From Cladocopium goreaui (taxonomy: Eukaryota > Sar > Dinophyceae > Suessiales > Symbiodiniaceae): a DNA stretch of 64,000 bases. The stretch spans positions 252,768-316,767 of the forward strand of contig CAMXCT020006581.1 of assembly GCA_947184155.2 (NCBI GenBank), read 5' to 3'. Numbering within the stretch: the stretch's first letter is position 1; each line of letters opens with the position of its first letter. Under the pieces are notes generated by a model. It made no database searches, had not been told where the DNA came from, and saw only the letters and a list, made by a program, of their open reading frames with translations. The translations under genes were made by a program, and so were the position numbers. Positions 1 through 12,300 of the stretch are shown here, in pieces.

Positions 1-9
1 CTGCCAAGA

Positions 10-1027
10 ATGTTTCGAGTAAATGTCTCGTTCCCAAGTGGTTGCGGTGAATCTTTTTCGCTTCCGCAAGACTCGTCAGTTGGGGACTTGAAAGTTGTGG
101 CGCAGAAATCCTTTGTAAAGGGTTTCTTGAAATTTGTTACAGCAAAAGGCGATGTCTTGACCAAGCCCACGGAGTCTTTGCAAGCTGCAGGGATTTGACA
201 AGGAGAGCACTTGACTGCTGTTGCGCAAAAAGCGCAGCAGCAACGCAAAGCGCTTTCGCACTCTGGAGCTATGGAGGTGACCAAGTCGTGACATGGGGCA
301 ACCCATGCCATGGTGGTGACAGCTCTGCAGTTCAAGATCATCTCAGGAACGTGCAGCACATTCAGTCCGGTATAAGGCTTTCGCAGCCATATCGGGCAAT
401 GGTTCAGTAATTACTTGGGTCCATCCAAGGTATGGTGGTGACTGCTCCGCAATTCAAGATCAGCTCCAGAATGTGCGGCAAATTCAGGGAACACGTGGTG
501 GTTGCGGAGCCTTTGCCGCCATCTTGGGTGACGGATTAGTCGTCACCTGGGGTGATCCAAAGTACGGTGATGACAGCTCTGCAGTTCAACATCAGCTCAG
601 GAACGTGCGACACATACAGGCCACGCCTGATGCATTTGCCGCCATCTTGGCTGATGGATCAGTCGTCACCTAGGGCGATCCAGTCTCTGGTGGTGATAGC
701 TCTGCAGTTCGCCATCAGTTAAACAATATGCAGCACATTCAGGCCACTCATGCTTCTTTTGCAGCCATTTTGGCCGATGGGTCAGTGGTTACTTGTGGCC
801 ATCCAAAGTATGGTGGTGACAGCTCTGCAGTTCAAGATCAGCGCAGGGACGTGCAGCACATTCAGGGTACTGTTGGCGCATTTGTCGCCGTTTTGGCCAC
901 GGGATCAATCGCCAAGTGGGGCAGTCCAAGAGCGGCCGTGACAGTTCCGCAGTTCAGTAGTGTAGTGCTAGCGACCCTGCCCTTCAGATCAATGCTTGAC
1001 CAGCGGGAAGAAACGCTGAGCCGCTGA
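10..1027 (+). pseudogene. RCC1-like repeat protein pseudogene with ubiquitin-like N-terminus
   Basis: An ATG at 10 opens a ubiquitin-like segment (start MFRVNVSFPSG, then VGDLKVVAQKS) that ends at a TGA at 196-198. The same frame resumes with QGEHLTAVAQK. The reading then moves to another frame for FALWSYGGDQVVTWGNP and, near 370, to a third frame that runs to 1027. That last part contains RCC1-like units of about 39 residues with the core GGDSSAVQ, QHIQ and FAAILADGSVVTWG. In-frame stops at 196 and 671 and two frame changes mean it cannot encode one protein as read. Related proteins in Symbiodiniaceae have this same architecture and are often annotated as HERC/RCC1-like; their function is unknown. 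No introns are needed to join the pieces, so a retroposed copy is possible. No spliced-leader relic was seen in the few bases upstream. Confidence 0.8.
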
Positions 1028-3231
1028 GTGTGATAATCATAAAGCAGGCGCACGAGATGTGACTCAAACAACTGTCAGAGCGATTGTTGATGATTGCAAC
1101 TGATTATACAAATTATACATTATATATAATAAATATATGATATATATCATGTTGGTTTATCGTTTCACGATAAGGTCTCAAGGGGTTGGTCCATGGTCAC
1201 ACTCCGACCTTAGGAGAATCTAATGATCAACCAAACTGGTCTCTGTTTCACTAGGGAAGCCATAGTTTTGGGGCGGTATCCCCCTATCCCAAGACAAATC
1301 CAATTGTACTTGTAATTATATTTATATATAGACATCACACGAGTAAATATATCACATATATATATACGGGTATTTAATTGTAATTGTATGTAATTGTAAT
1401 TATATATGTATATACGAATCACCTTATATATAAATATATCCCAAATGATATTCACATAATATAATGCATATATATATATGGTTCCTATATAGGTTCTTTT
1501 CATGATTCTATCCCTTGCCAAAAAACCTCGAAAATCCAGTTGTGTTTTGCTGAGGTGCGTGGCGCCAACGATAAGCAGATCCAGTCCAACACGGAGATCA
1601 AGTGGGGGAACTGAGCGGCTCACTGATCCACGGAATTTCTGGTGACCCTGGGGGAAACAACTCTGTAAAGCCACAAACGTTGGGATATAACATGATATAT
1701 TACATGATATCCATTTAAAACACTAACAGCATATTATAAATAGTATATTATATTAAAACACTAATAGTATTGTTCAACACATACATACACATATATATAT
1801 ATATTAACGACAGTATATATTATATATATAACTATGATATCCATGATATCTATCAACTATGGTATATTATATATCCACTTCTTACTGGAACTGCACTTTC
1901 ACAACTAGTAAGTCCTGAGTGGGTTCTCCCAAAAAAAACCTTTGCCTTCCAGTTACTGTACCTGTCAGATCAGTAAGCAACATTAACCAACCCCAATTCG
2001 ACATGGTAAAATAACCCTGATTACATATCTCAGTAACTGCAAGGTTAGGGAGACCATATGTTCGGGAATATGGCTATATAAATTATCTCATTTACAATCA
2101 AGGTTAGGGAATATGAGGGATTCCAACAAAATGGGCTACAGAACCTATGCTTGTTGAGAAACAGGCTGACGACCCGACCCCCAAGTCGTAGGAGCAACGG
2201 CCGCAACAACCATGGGGGAATCAAACAATCCATGGGGGGTAGAATGGGATATAGTAGAAACATTATACAGAATTCATTCTACAACTGGAGGAGACCTCTA
2301 GAGTTGTTCATTTGAAAGCATAAACCCCACGGAAAAAAAAAAACAAGGATTTCAAAGTTCAAAGGTTCAATGGTTTCTTGTCGATCAAATGAATCCATTG
2401 GTATCCATTGATTATCCATTGATCTGATATCCGTCCTGGGTGGTGTCTGCCACGAAGGCATCCATGGGCATGTTTTAAAGCAAATCAGGACTCAACCATA
2501 ATTAGATTCGACACGGTGTCTTGCCATGCAGGAACCAGTTCAACTTGCTTTTGGGTTCATACGGACCAACGCTACACATGCGCAGATTAAAACAGACTAC
2601 TCAGCTGGTGCCCCAGGATCATAACCAGACCCAAAATGCTAACCAGTTTGGCATAAGTCAATTGTGCGATAGGACAAAGCATTTGAGTACTGATGTAGAC
2701 CATCCATCAATCAATTGATATTGTATTTGAATTTGAAAGTTATTTATCCATGAGAAAATAAACATCTTGTGATCCAAGTGTTCAACAGGACCAGTTGACA
2801 AGTTGACCCATCCGAACCTTGATGAAGCGTACGAGGCATCTGATGCACATCTTGGGTTTGCGTTGGGGTTTGGGCAGCCCAGTGAGGATTCGGACTGGGC
2901 AGCCCAGCTGGATGAATTCCATCATAACCTCAGGTAGTGACGTCACTGGAATGATGGTTAGTATATAATATACTAACATATGATGACAGCTATTTTCATA
3001 TGTTTTCAGGTTAGTGAATTAGTATACTGATAGTTATACTCTAATTCAGCCAGATGGATTGTTTTAGGATCTGTCCAATAGTGGGGATTCGGGATTTTGA
3101 TGAATGCAATGAGAATAGGGACGTACCAAAACAAAGTGATTCCTCTGATTTGAGCTATTTGCAGAACCCTGTGGTAATCACACATGGTTTGCCGGAAAAC
3201 CCACTATTTACTTCGATGAGTTTCCCATAAT
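1028..3231. other. Gene-free stretch, AT-rich
   Basis: No exon or conserved protein motif was recognised on either strand. It contains AT-rich runs (about 1105-1150, 1320-1490, 1690-1880) that are mostly TATA-type simple sequence. Open frames here are short and lack protein-like composition. Confidence 0.5.
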
Positions 3232-3360
3232 GTCATCCTAGGATAGAATATGGAATGTTCAAAGATGTTCCCATCTTCGTGATGACCTGAATGTTAAGCA
3301 TTCTATATATTTCATATTCTTTCATAATATTCGATCATATTCTATCTACTCCAGGATGAC
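3232..3360. repeat. Foldback element, family K
   Basis: The ends are inverted copies: GTCATCCTAGGATAGAATAT at the left and its imperfect complement ending in CAGGATGAC at the right. A related diverged copy lies near 33630-33730. Short size, terminal inversion and absence of an ORF fit a MITE. Confidence 0.6.
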
Positions 3361-3619
3361 CTTATCTATTCTCTATATCCATGGCCGCCAGCCGGCACTG
3401 CCTGCTTTCTACCTCGGCTCCGAGGTCAAGAATTTGAAAATGCCGAAGAGGTGGATCCTGATTTGGGCGTTGAAAGCTGGGGATGAAAAACTATCAATCA
3501 ACCATCATGTTGGATCCTGAGTGTCCAAGGCCCCCAAAAAGGGTCGGAAAATGGCCCGGATTTTGGGGGAACTAGATCCCATATGCGAACCATGGTGCTG
3601 GTTTATTTACCTACAATAT

Positions 3620-3870
3620 CCTACAATCCTATACGTAAGTGGGTGATTTTGTTCGGGCAAATGTTGGTAAATATTCCAGCACCATGGAGCATATGGGTAT
3701 GGGAATATCATAGGAATTTATGGGAGTATCATGGGAATATCCCACATCAATGATATTACCAGCTGGGGATTTCATAAATGTGAACTGCATGGGAATATCA
3801 TTTGGGATATATGAATATGGCATCTTAACTTCTAGGCATTGAATCAAATGGAACTTCATGGGAATATCAT
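3620..3870. repeat. Degenerate repeats of CATGGGAATATCAT
   Basis: The motif CATGGGAATATCAT and variants such as TATGGGAATATCAT recur at least five times in irregular spacing. No coding sense is apparent. Confidence 0.5.
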
Positions 3871-4470
3871 GTGGGATCTGTTAAACCAACCTTTGTCAAG
3901 CGATGTTAATAATTTTCAAACTATTTGTTTGTTGATTCCAAAAGCTGTGAAGTCAACAGCAGGCTTCAATGAAAAGGAGAACTCCCTAGCTGCCTCGCCC
4001 TGGTGCTTCAGGCCCAGGCGCAGCAAGTGGCAAGTACCGTGGAGATTCCTCGGTGTGTTCTTTGCTTCTGGTTTCCTTCTCCTTGCAACGAAGGACCCAT
4101 ACCTGCCATTGGGGTTTGGAGGGCCATCTGCAAGGTCCCCTGCAAGGTCCCCTGCAAGGTCCAAGGGGATCAAAATGGACGGCAGTCGCTGGCTATTCAG
4201 CATCCGACTGCGAGTGCTTTCTTGCAGCCCCAAGCAAAATGAACACATAGGCCTTGCAGGCCTGCACCCACCGGGAAAGATTCGGATAAAATTTTGACTG
4301 CCATTGTTTTCTGTTTGAAATTAATTTGCAACTCAGGGATATGGGTTGGTCTGACATGGTTTATCAGGCATTTTCCCAATCAATATGACCATATCTGAGC
4401 ATTTTGATGGATCCCCAGCTGGTACGAGTATTTTATCTTCTTCCATTTGTTTTAATCTTGTTAATCTTGT

Positions 4471-4594
4471 GCAGTTATGGCCCGAAATACCAATTATAAA
4501 TGGTGAAATAACTTGTTATTTCCATAGGATTATACATTCCATAAATGGGGTTTTGTTAGTTTTCCATTGTAACTGGTATTTCGGACCATAACTG
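4471..4594. repeat. Foldback element, family C
   Basis: Starts with TTATGGCCCGAAATACCA and ends with the near-perfect inverse TGGTATTTCGGACCATAA. At least five other copies lie in this window (28286, 37896, 50607, 52263, 60535). Confidence 0.75.
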
Positions 4595-4736
4595 TGGTCA
4601 CGTTTTTTTTTCCAACGTTGAGACGTTTTTTTTTTCCAGGCTTCACAGCTTCTCCATGAGGGAAGCTGGACGTGGTGGTTGTGCTGCCGTGCCAGTGTTG
4701 GCTGCTGACCACTTCAATGACTCTGTCTTAAACTAG

Positions 4737-4841
4737 GTCAATCTTAGATGGGTAGAAACTAATCCTTTAGTCTTTTGGTATGTCATTATCTACGCTCACC
4801 AGCTACAGTACTTTTTTTTGCAGGGTATCTAAGATTGGCAC
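4737..4841. repeat. Foldback element, family J
   Basis: Begins GGTCAATCTTAGATGGGTA and ends GGTATCTAAGATTGGCAC, an imperfect inversion. A clear second copy is at 63668-63781. Near the right end a T-run followed by GCAG resembles a 3' splice site. Confidence 0.65.
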
Positions 4842-5139
4842 TGTAAACCAGCAAACGATTAGTTATATCAATATCCAAATGCATCCATTTGGGCAAATTA
4901 TAACGACCTCACTGCGACCTCACTGGTTAATAAGAGGAATCATCCCAAAACTCGTTGCATAAGGCGAAAGAAAGGCCATATTTCAGGTTAGTGATTTGCT
5001 ATAATTTACCCAGATCCATGTTCTAATCAGTTACAAAGTTATGGAAACTGTTGGTGAGTGACAACTGCGTATTGCGAAAGTCGCTGAGTCCACTTGCAAA
5101 CGAAATATAGCGCACCAAGTTTAATCAGGTACCGTGCTG

Positions 5140-5250
5140 TTTTATATCATATTATATTAGATTATATTATATTAAACTATGTTATGTTATAGTTTATTAT
5201 ATTGATTTATGTTATTTTATTTTAGTTTAGTTTATTTATATATATATATA
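5140..5250. repeat. AT-rich simple sequence
   Basis: Degenerate TTATATTA/TTAGTTTA repeats ending in a TA run; no coding content. Confidence 0.6.
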
Positions 5251-5499
5251 TCCATCACATTAATCGTGTGGAATGTTCTGCCTTTCCCTTCCGCAATCAA
5301 ACATGGCTGGCTCGGAAATCTCCAAACTAAATGAAGATGCTTAATGGGGTAAAACATCTATCGATCGGGTATTTTCCAGCAAGCCCTGCTTGTACCCCGG
5401 AGGGTAACCGTCATCTATTCTGTTTGAAGCCCATTAAGTCTTTATTGGATCGTTTATGGGGTTGAACTATCATACATTATAATTAATAACGATTCCCAT

Positions 5500-5697
5500 T
5501 GTGTAATCATCATTAAATCCCATGAAATTATATTATTCCATGGTTACATCCCTCTTAAATCCCATTCAAATGCCATTAAATCACAGTTTCATCCCAGCTA
5601 AATCACAGTTAAATCCCACTAAATCACCTTAGATCCCAGTTAAAAACCCATTAAATCCCATTAAGCAGCTATTAAATCCCGTTAAATCCCTATTGTT
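5500..5697. repeat. Degenerate tandem repeat of AAATCCCATT
   Basis: Units such as TTAAATCCCA, TAAATCACAG and TAAATCCCAT follow one another for about 200 bp with loose spacing. Confidence 0.65.
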
Positions 5698-5848
5698 GAT
5701 GCTCAGTTTCAAAAAATCGTGCGACTTCGTTGGGTTTCCAGCAGGTGGCCGACCTTCGGTATCAGTCGGGACATCCAGGGGCCAGATTGACATGGATTGA
5801 CGTGGGGGATGGAAATCCTCAATGCATCCCAATGCCAGGTATGTATGA

Positions 5849-5915
5849 TGGTTAATGATGGTTAATTTATATATAATGGTTAATGATGGTTAATGATGGT
5901 TAATGATGGCTTAGA
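5849..5915. repeat. Tandem GATGGTTAAT repeat
   Basis: About five copies of a 10-11 bp unit (GATGGTTAATGATGGTTAAT) with one AT-rich interruption. Confidence 0.7.
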
Positions 5916-5943
5916 TGATGTAACCCATAGAAATAGATGATAT

Positions 5944-6083
5944 ACAAGGTGGTGCCCCAGTTCGCTAGCTAAGTTGGTGAGCATAAGTCCAATTTCACTA
6001 GGGTTGATGAATGGGGGTTATATCGAACTAGTATTCATGGGGATTGTAAACCAACAAGCATAACTATGGGGGCACCACCTTGT
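5944..6083. repeat. Foldback element, family G
   Basis: Terminal inverted repeat ACAAGGTGGTGCCCC at the left and GGGGGCACCACCTTGT at the right. The GTTGGTGAGCATAAG / TTGTAAACCAACAAGC interior also partly inverts. A fragment with TTTGGGGGCACCAATC occurs near 19730. Confidence 0.75.
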
Positions 6084-6101
6084 TTATATATATATATATA
6101 A

Positions 6102-6335
6102 ATGGGATATGATGATGTACCTATTGATACATAGATGATGTAACCCATAGAAATATCCGGCTATCCCACTTTTACCCTCTGGTTTCCTGACTCACAGAAA
6201 TTGCGAACTGGAAAATGATGTGAAAAATGGCTATCCCCATAAAAAACAGATGGGTAATCACTTAAAATGGGATATGATGATGTACCTATTGACAGATAGA
6301 TGATGTAACCCATGGAAATAGATGATATACCTATT
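6102..6335. repeat. Direct repeat ATGGGATATGATGATGTACCTATTGA
   Basis: Two direct copies start near 6102 and 6266, each followed by GATGATGTAACCCAT and AGAAATA or GGAAATA. A third partial copy lies at 5916-5943, just left of the family G element. Confidence 0.6.
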
Positions 6336-6452
6336 AAAAGGGTGATTTTCCATAGTTTTTTCCCAATGATTTCGTGGATTTCCCCATGATTTAATGTGAT
6401 TACCTATGGGATTATATGGGATTATACGGATAAGCTAGCTATAATATGATAG

Positions 6453-6563
6453 AATGTGGGTAAAACAATGTCATGTTTACCATCCCCCAGTCATCACCAT
6501 TTTTATAGGTGGTCTGGTTACCATTCCCAAATGGGTGGTTTATGGCCTTGTTTTACCCACATT
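6453..6563. repeat. Foldback element, family I
   Basis: AATGTGGGTAAAACAATG at the left, inverted as TTGTTTTACCCACATT at the right. Internal ATCCCCCAGTCATCACCA is shared with the copy at 62549-62672, and a left-end fragment lies at 57008-57080. Confidence 0.75.
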
Positions 6564-7150
6564 ATATATATATATTGGAAGAGACTCAATTATATAGATC
6601 TGGAAGACTTAGCTACTTGGGTTTGAAGATGGGTATGATATAATCCCTTCCCCCTACTAAACCGTCCCCCACTCCCCCAAAGTAATCAACACCTGGAGGA
6701 GTTTTTAGAATTAGGGGGGATTTAGTATTAGAGTGCGAAGCTTCCCCCTTAATACTAAATAAAAAATCCATAATATAAAAAACGTTTTTTCCCGATCCTA
6801 AAAGACGGGTCCTAATTAAAAAAAACTTCCCGTTGACTGGTTTTGATCATTAGGGGGTGAAACCCTCAAATGGGACCTTCATTTTTTTTTCTGAAAGGGA
6901 GGTCAATGAAAAAAACAAATTGGCCAGTCTGAAATTTCCCAAAATTTAACGCGGACCCTAGTATTTAGTATTTAGTATTTGGGGTACGCTTAGTAAAAAG
7001 GGTGTAGGGGTTTATTAACCAACAATCTACAGGATTGCTCCAATCCATTATAGGTAAATTAGAGCCAGAAGGAGGGGGGAAGTAGTCATGTTATTTCTTT
7101 ATCTACCCAGTTTCCCCCCCAAACGTATCTTGGGTGTTGGGAGCAACCTT
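6564..7150. other. Gene-free stretch with G/C runs and TTAGTATT motifs
   Basis: Contains runs such as CCCCCACTCCCCC and repeated TTTAGTATT near 6720-6980. No protein motif and no clear inverted ends were seen. Confidence 0.4.
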
Positions 7151-7804
7151 GAATAATTCATGGAGTCGAGGGGGGGGGGGGGGGGGGGGGGGGGTCTGGA
7201 TAAGCTTGGATAAGCCATGGATAAGCAAGGATTATCATTTTCAGAAAAAAAGGTGAATCTCGGGGTGTTCATTGAAAGCCTGGGAGAGTGATTTGACCTG
7301 GATTTTGGGGTGGGGGTTGGGTGGTTAAGGGCTTAATAAGGGCTTAATAAGGGCTTAATAAGGGCTTAACAAGGGCTTAAATGATAAGCATTGGATAAGC
7401 CTGGATAAGCCAGTTTTTGCAACCTATTTCAGAAGGCCCCCCCCCCGAAAAGACCCCTCAGGACCCCAGATCCCCAAAATTGCCAAAATTGAGGAAAAAT
7501 CCTGAACACGCATCGCAAGCACTGGAAAAATCTCAATTTCCTTTTTTCGGGGTTGTGGCTCAAATCACCCATTGCTTTGGATAAGCAATGGACAAGGAAG
7601 TTCAGCTATCCATGGGGAATAAGACCTTAATAAGGCCTTAAAGGATAACCCCTGAATGAGCCTTAATAAGCCCTTAATAAGGCTTAATAAGACCTTAATA
7701 GGTCCTTAATATGGGTTTATCATGTCCCAGCCTTATCAGGAGCTTAAATGATAAGCTCAGACCCTCCCCCCCCAGCCCCCCCTCCTCGATTCCATGAATA
7801 ATAT
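7151..7804. repeat. 650-bp element with G-run inverted ends, family N
   Basis: Left end GAATAATTCATGGAGTCGAG runs into 25 consecutive G (7170-7194). The right end is C-rich (CCCTCCCCCCCC, then GCCCCCCCTCCTCGA) and closes with TTCCATGAATAATATT, the inverse of the left end. Inside are short direct repeats GGGCTTAATAA (about 7328-7375), CTGGATAAGC and TTAATAAGG. No ORF of note. It may be a non-autonomous transposon. Confidence 0.65.
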
Positions 7805-8323
7805 TAGTAAAGCAATAATCGTAGTTATATAAACCAACCATATGGATTGATTGGTTTATGCCACCCATACAAAATGGTAAATTTGGAGGTGGTTTATTAT
7901 TCCTTTACTACGTTGCCGGGTATATATCCAACAAAAAAAGAGTCTAAGTAGATATACATGTGTGCCAAGTCAAAAGTTGCTTCAATCCACTATCATGGGC
8001 ATTATTTACCCATGGTATATTTTTCGCACTGATGGTTGGATTACGGAAATAAGTTATGTTAATCAATGATATTATATATTATAGAATCATAGTAAAATAA
8101 TGGTTTACCATGGTTTTAATCATGCTTTATTGTATATAATAACATGGTTTTGACTATGGCACATTTGGATCATTAGCTACTGTAAGAAAACCAGCCACGT
8201 TGTGGTTTTCAGAACGATTCATCACATGCTCGGGGATTTTTATGGATTCATACCATGGTTAATTAGCTATAGCTGGTTTACAAACGTTCCATTACCTATG
8301 TATAGCTGGTGTTTGATCTATAA

Positions 8324-8400
8324 CTGGTTGGTGGTGACTGGAACATGAATTGATTATTTTCCTTGTTTAATCACCATTAATATCTATGAACCATGGTTGG
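8324..8400. repeat. Family B foldback element, left-end fragment
   Basis: CTGGTTGGTGGTGACTGGAACATGAATTG matches the left half of family B elements; the right end is missing or altered. A fuller copy follows at 8416. Confidence 0.55.
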
Positions 8401-8415
8401 TATACCGATGATATA

Positions 8416-8541
8416 CTGGTTGGTGCTTTGGAACATGAATGGATTATGACTTTCCATGTGTTTTGGGAATGTCAATCCATCCCAACTGACGAACTCACTC
8501 CATGATTTTTCAGAGGGGCAGGTGGCTCAACCACCAACCAG
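8416..8541. repeat. Foldback element, family B
   Basis: CTGGTTGGTGCTTTGGAACA at the left and CTCAACCACCAACCAG at the right, with the internal TGGGAATGTCAATCCATCCC and TTTTTCAGAGGGG box typical of the family. It is followed directly by a CATAG pentamer array. Confidence 0.8.
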
Positions 8542-8578
8542 CATAGCATAGCATAGCCTAGCATAGCATAGCATAGCC
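8540..8578. repeat. CATAG pentanucleotide array
   Basis: About eight tandem CATAG/CCTAG units directly after the family B element. Confidence 0.8.
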
Positions 8579-9266
8579 TTTTTTTCACACCCAAATCTCA
8601 AAGCAACGGCTTCGAAGATGGCTAGACTTCAACCAGCCTTCTTGGATGATTAAGTTGCTGCTTTTCATTCCCATATGTTTGCCATATGTTTGCGCCACAT
8701 ATCAGCATATCAGCACGGTGTCCATCCCATGGTTTTTTGCCATGGCTATTCTTCTGGTAAAATCTCCAGATTTCACCATATGTTTGCCATATGTCTCCAT
8801 GGACAACGCTCCGTTCTCGAGCCTGGAGTTTTCCGTTGTCTGAACAGCGGAGAAGTTTTACATGGGAACACCCAGCTGGCTAATTTGGAACCTCCACGAA
8901 TGCTGTACTTTCAGGTGGGTTGCTTGACCGAATTTCGCCGCATACAAAACATTTTTCAGAGCAGTCGACGCAACCGTGTACTGACACGGCAAGAGGAGAC
9001 CCAAGTCAACCTCCTGTCTTCAAGGCAAGTTTTCAGCTACCTAGCCACGGCTCTTACTAAGGCATGCTTGGAGTGCAGAAAGTGCCGTGACCGCAGCAAA
9101 CACCGCAAAGAGGCAGGAGTGAATTATTGGTGATGATTCTTTCCAATTCATCAGCCAGATCTCATCACGCGCCCCCTCGCGCCAGATGCTGGTGAAAGCA
9201 CTTGCAAGTCAGGACGTGTAGCCGTGTGTCCTGTCGCCTGTTTGGGCACTATGTTCCGGTCTTCAG

Positions 9267-9384
9267 AGCCAGCAAACCCAGCGGCCCAGCTCTCCATGCA
9301 GTCTACGATCAACGACAACTTAGAGGCTCGAATCGCCTACTTGGAAAACGCCCTGGCATTCCTCATTTCAAGACATCTAAAATT
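9267..9384 (+). CDS. TOP2: TOP2 exon, helical part of TOPRIM before DxD
   Basis: Frame reads [17 protein letters not shown] then [15 protein letters not shown] across the join. The donor is GTGAGT at 9385. The exon ends in phase 2 (TT), which pairs with the first base of the next exon. The acceptor is uncertain: CTTCAG at 9266 or ATGCAG at 9301. In topoisomerase II this is where the 'EI..L..ILGL' helix sits, but identity here is weak. Confidence 0.5.
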
Positions 9385-12300
9385 GTGAGTTAGTCAAGTC
9401 GCTTGTATATCTCATCACTAAAGAACCAAACACAAAAAACATCATTTGGATCCCAACATTTGTTGCTGAAATCCACTTCCCCAAAAAATGGTTGCATCCA
9501 TGGAAAAAAACTACGGACATCTTCTCTGCACTAGTCACGTTTTCTGTTGCCTGAGGCGTGTCATGATCTTTGCCGATCAAGACTTGGATGGGCACCACAT
9601 TGCAGGTGACGGAGAAGTGGCCGCGGTGGCATTGGAGGTTTTTGGGGATAGAAATATGGGTATGTCTGAAACTGGTGCATAATTATATATCATGATCCCG
9701 TACCGCGAATATTGAACATTCCTTAAACATGTGTAAATCTTTACTAGACAATGGTTTCTGGGATGTGTTTAATACTAGGAAAGGACCAGTGTCTACCCGG
9801 ATGAACAAAGCCCTGGGCTATTTAATTGTGGGGGTACCAGTTTAGTAGCAGATGAATTCACTATTGGAGGGGGCTACCCTTGAGAAGGATTGGTGTAATT
9901 TCCCATTGCCATCACCCTTTCAGTAGGGATTAATGTGCCCATCAAAGAGAATCTCTAGTGATGGCGGGATGCCGATACCCCATCATAAGTCATATATCAT
10001 GGACCATGGCACATGCGTGTCTGAACATTTGGTGTCCATAAAAAGTGTGCATATACTTATATAATTGTATGGGATAAATAATCATAATACGGTCAAATAC
10101 CATGAAATTTTGGTATAGAACCTGTTTCAGACAATTCCACATAGCTTCCATCTATGTTTGTGTGATTTTTTTATTTGAATTTCCATGGATGCCTGGAGGA
10201 TCACAACTTTAGGTTGCGCATAACTTTCTCTGTTTTGAACAATGGCGGGGAGCCCGCTTGTTCTATCGACGTTCTGTTGGTAATTGAAAAACTCACAACT
10301 TACAAAGACATGTTTTCTGGTTGGTGGTGACTGGAACATTGGTTTAGTATGGGGTAATGATGATTAATGATGGTTAATAATCACTGGTTGTTGATGACTG
10401 TCCATCTAGTTGGGAATGTCAGTCCATCCCAACTGACGAACTCATATTTTTCAGAGGGGTAGGTGTACCACCAACGAGTTTTTGTTTATCAGGGTGAACT
10501 CAACGGCGTTCTTTTCTTCATGGCTTTATCCAATGGGGTCATTTGTATGTTCAGTGTTTCTCCGGATGTGACTTATATTACTTATATGTTGATAGAAGCC
10601 AGGATACCCCATTCCACCTGTTATCAACTTGCCCACCATTGAATGGTAAAATTTGCTTGGGGTATCCCCGCGAAGTTTCGGTCAAAACCTTGATCCCAGG
10701 ATTTTTGCCAGTCTAGTGACCAATTTGGCATGTTGACCAGCAAATTGGGGTTGACCGGCAAATTGGGAATGATGTGTTTTTTTCTGACCGCCATGTGAGT
10801 TCCTGGTTCAAAATCTATTACCTGGCCCAAGAGCACCGCCGATTCTGCTGTTTTTGAGGTATTCATCAACCAAATTATTGGGGATTTATCTCACTGTGAC
10901 GTTATTGATTGATGCTTCGCGGCAGTACCCAATCTGAAAATGTAGGTTTGAAAAATCAATATTCAGCAATTATTCATGGCCACATATATGTATATGTATA
11001 TATATATACATATATAATTATTATATACTATATTATATACACATATTATATATATACCTATTTATTTATATATATATATATACGCATATATGTATATAAT
11101 TATGTTTTTTGATAAAACAACTCCCCAATAATTTGAACGAAATTCAGACAGGGTATCCTCTCAGAGGTCTGGTGATCAATCTTTTGGCCACGCTTTGGCC
11201 TAGCTTGTTGAAGGCGAGATTTGAATGGCTGGGTAGACTGAGAAATCTCAGGTGTAGAAAACTCCGTGAAGTCTTCACATTGTTTGGGAAACAAAAAAAC
11301 AGAAAAAAACATCACCAAAGCTCGATTTGGCAAGGTCTATGTTAATATACGAGGGAGGGCAACAGGATATAGGGAACCATTTTTCTTTGGGATTTCTGAA
11401 GGGGAAACGGACAAGAAATGGGGACAGCAGCCAACAACTACCTAGAAACTATCTTTGGAGCCATAGACATATGGCTATGATGATTCAACACGTTTTAACC
11501 AACAAAAACGACGGGTGTATGCTACCAACCACATGGTGGTACTGATGGGATACTTTTATGTAAATATATATAACTCAACGATTGATTGAATCGGGATGAT
11601 ATCCCTTTGTTTGTTGAGATGTTATTTCGATTTTTTTCCAATGGGACATTCAGCATGCCGGGGGAATCTATGATATCTGCACAGTCTATAAAACACATAC
11701 TTTGTTTGAGGGTTGCTCAAGCTCATCAAATCATGTTCAGGAATGATTAAGTGCTATTGACTACTAAGCTGAATAAAGTGATGTCACTACTAGGCTGATT
11801 AAGTGTTGTACTTATAAATGATTTTTACTTACAACACTTAATCAACTTAGTAAGTTATATATATATATGTTATATTATATCGTTTATGTCAATTTAAAAT
11901 GAACACTTATATCATTAACCATATAATAACCATATATTAACCGTATATTAACAGTATATTAACCAGATGACTAGCAACCCATTGTAATTCACTCTTCGTG
12001 TTGCTTCACCCCCCAAGGTGCAGCCCAACTTCTTGCAGCGCTTCGCCACTCCATTGGTGAAGGCCGTGGCGCCGTGGCGCGGGGGGCGCGGCGCCATGGA
12101 GAAGTGATGATTCGCTTGACAGAAACATCCCGAAGCAAACGGATAGCCTCTGGTAAACATACACAAACATACAAAAACTATGGACAATCTCCACTTTTTA
12201 AATAGTTAAATAGGTAAATCAACGAACTAAATGGTCCATTTTCCATAATGGATATGCTACGAATGGAAACGAGGTTTGGATTTCCATTGATTGGATAACT

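Noticed and set aside
1210..1674. 154-codon minus-strand ORF
   Set aside because: Most of it covers AT-rich simple sequence giving Y/I/N runs; no motif.
8675..9133. 152-codon ORF upstream of the first TOP2 exon
   Set aside because: Its sequence (SSRRNRVLTRQEETQVNLL and so on) did not match the ATPase or TOPRIM segments and no phased splice sites to the next exon were found.
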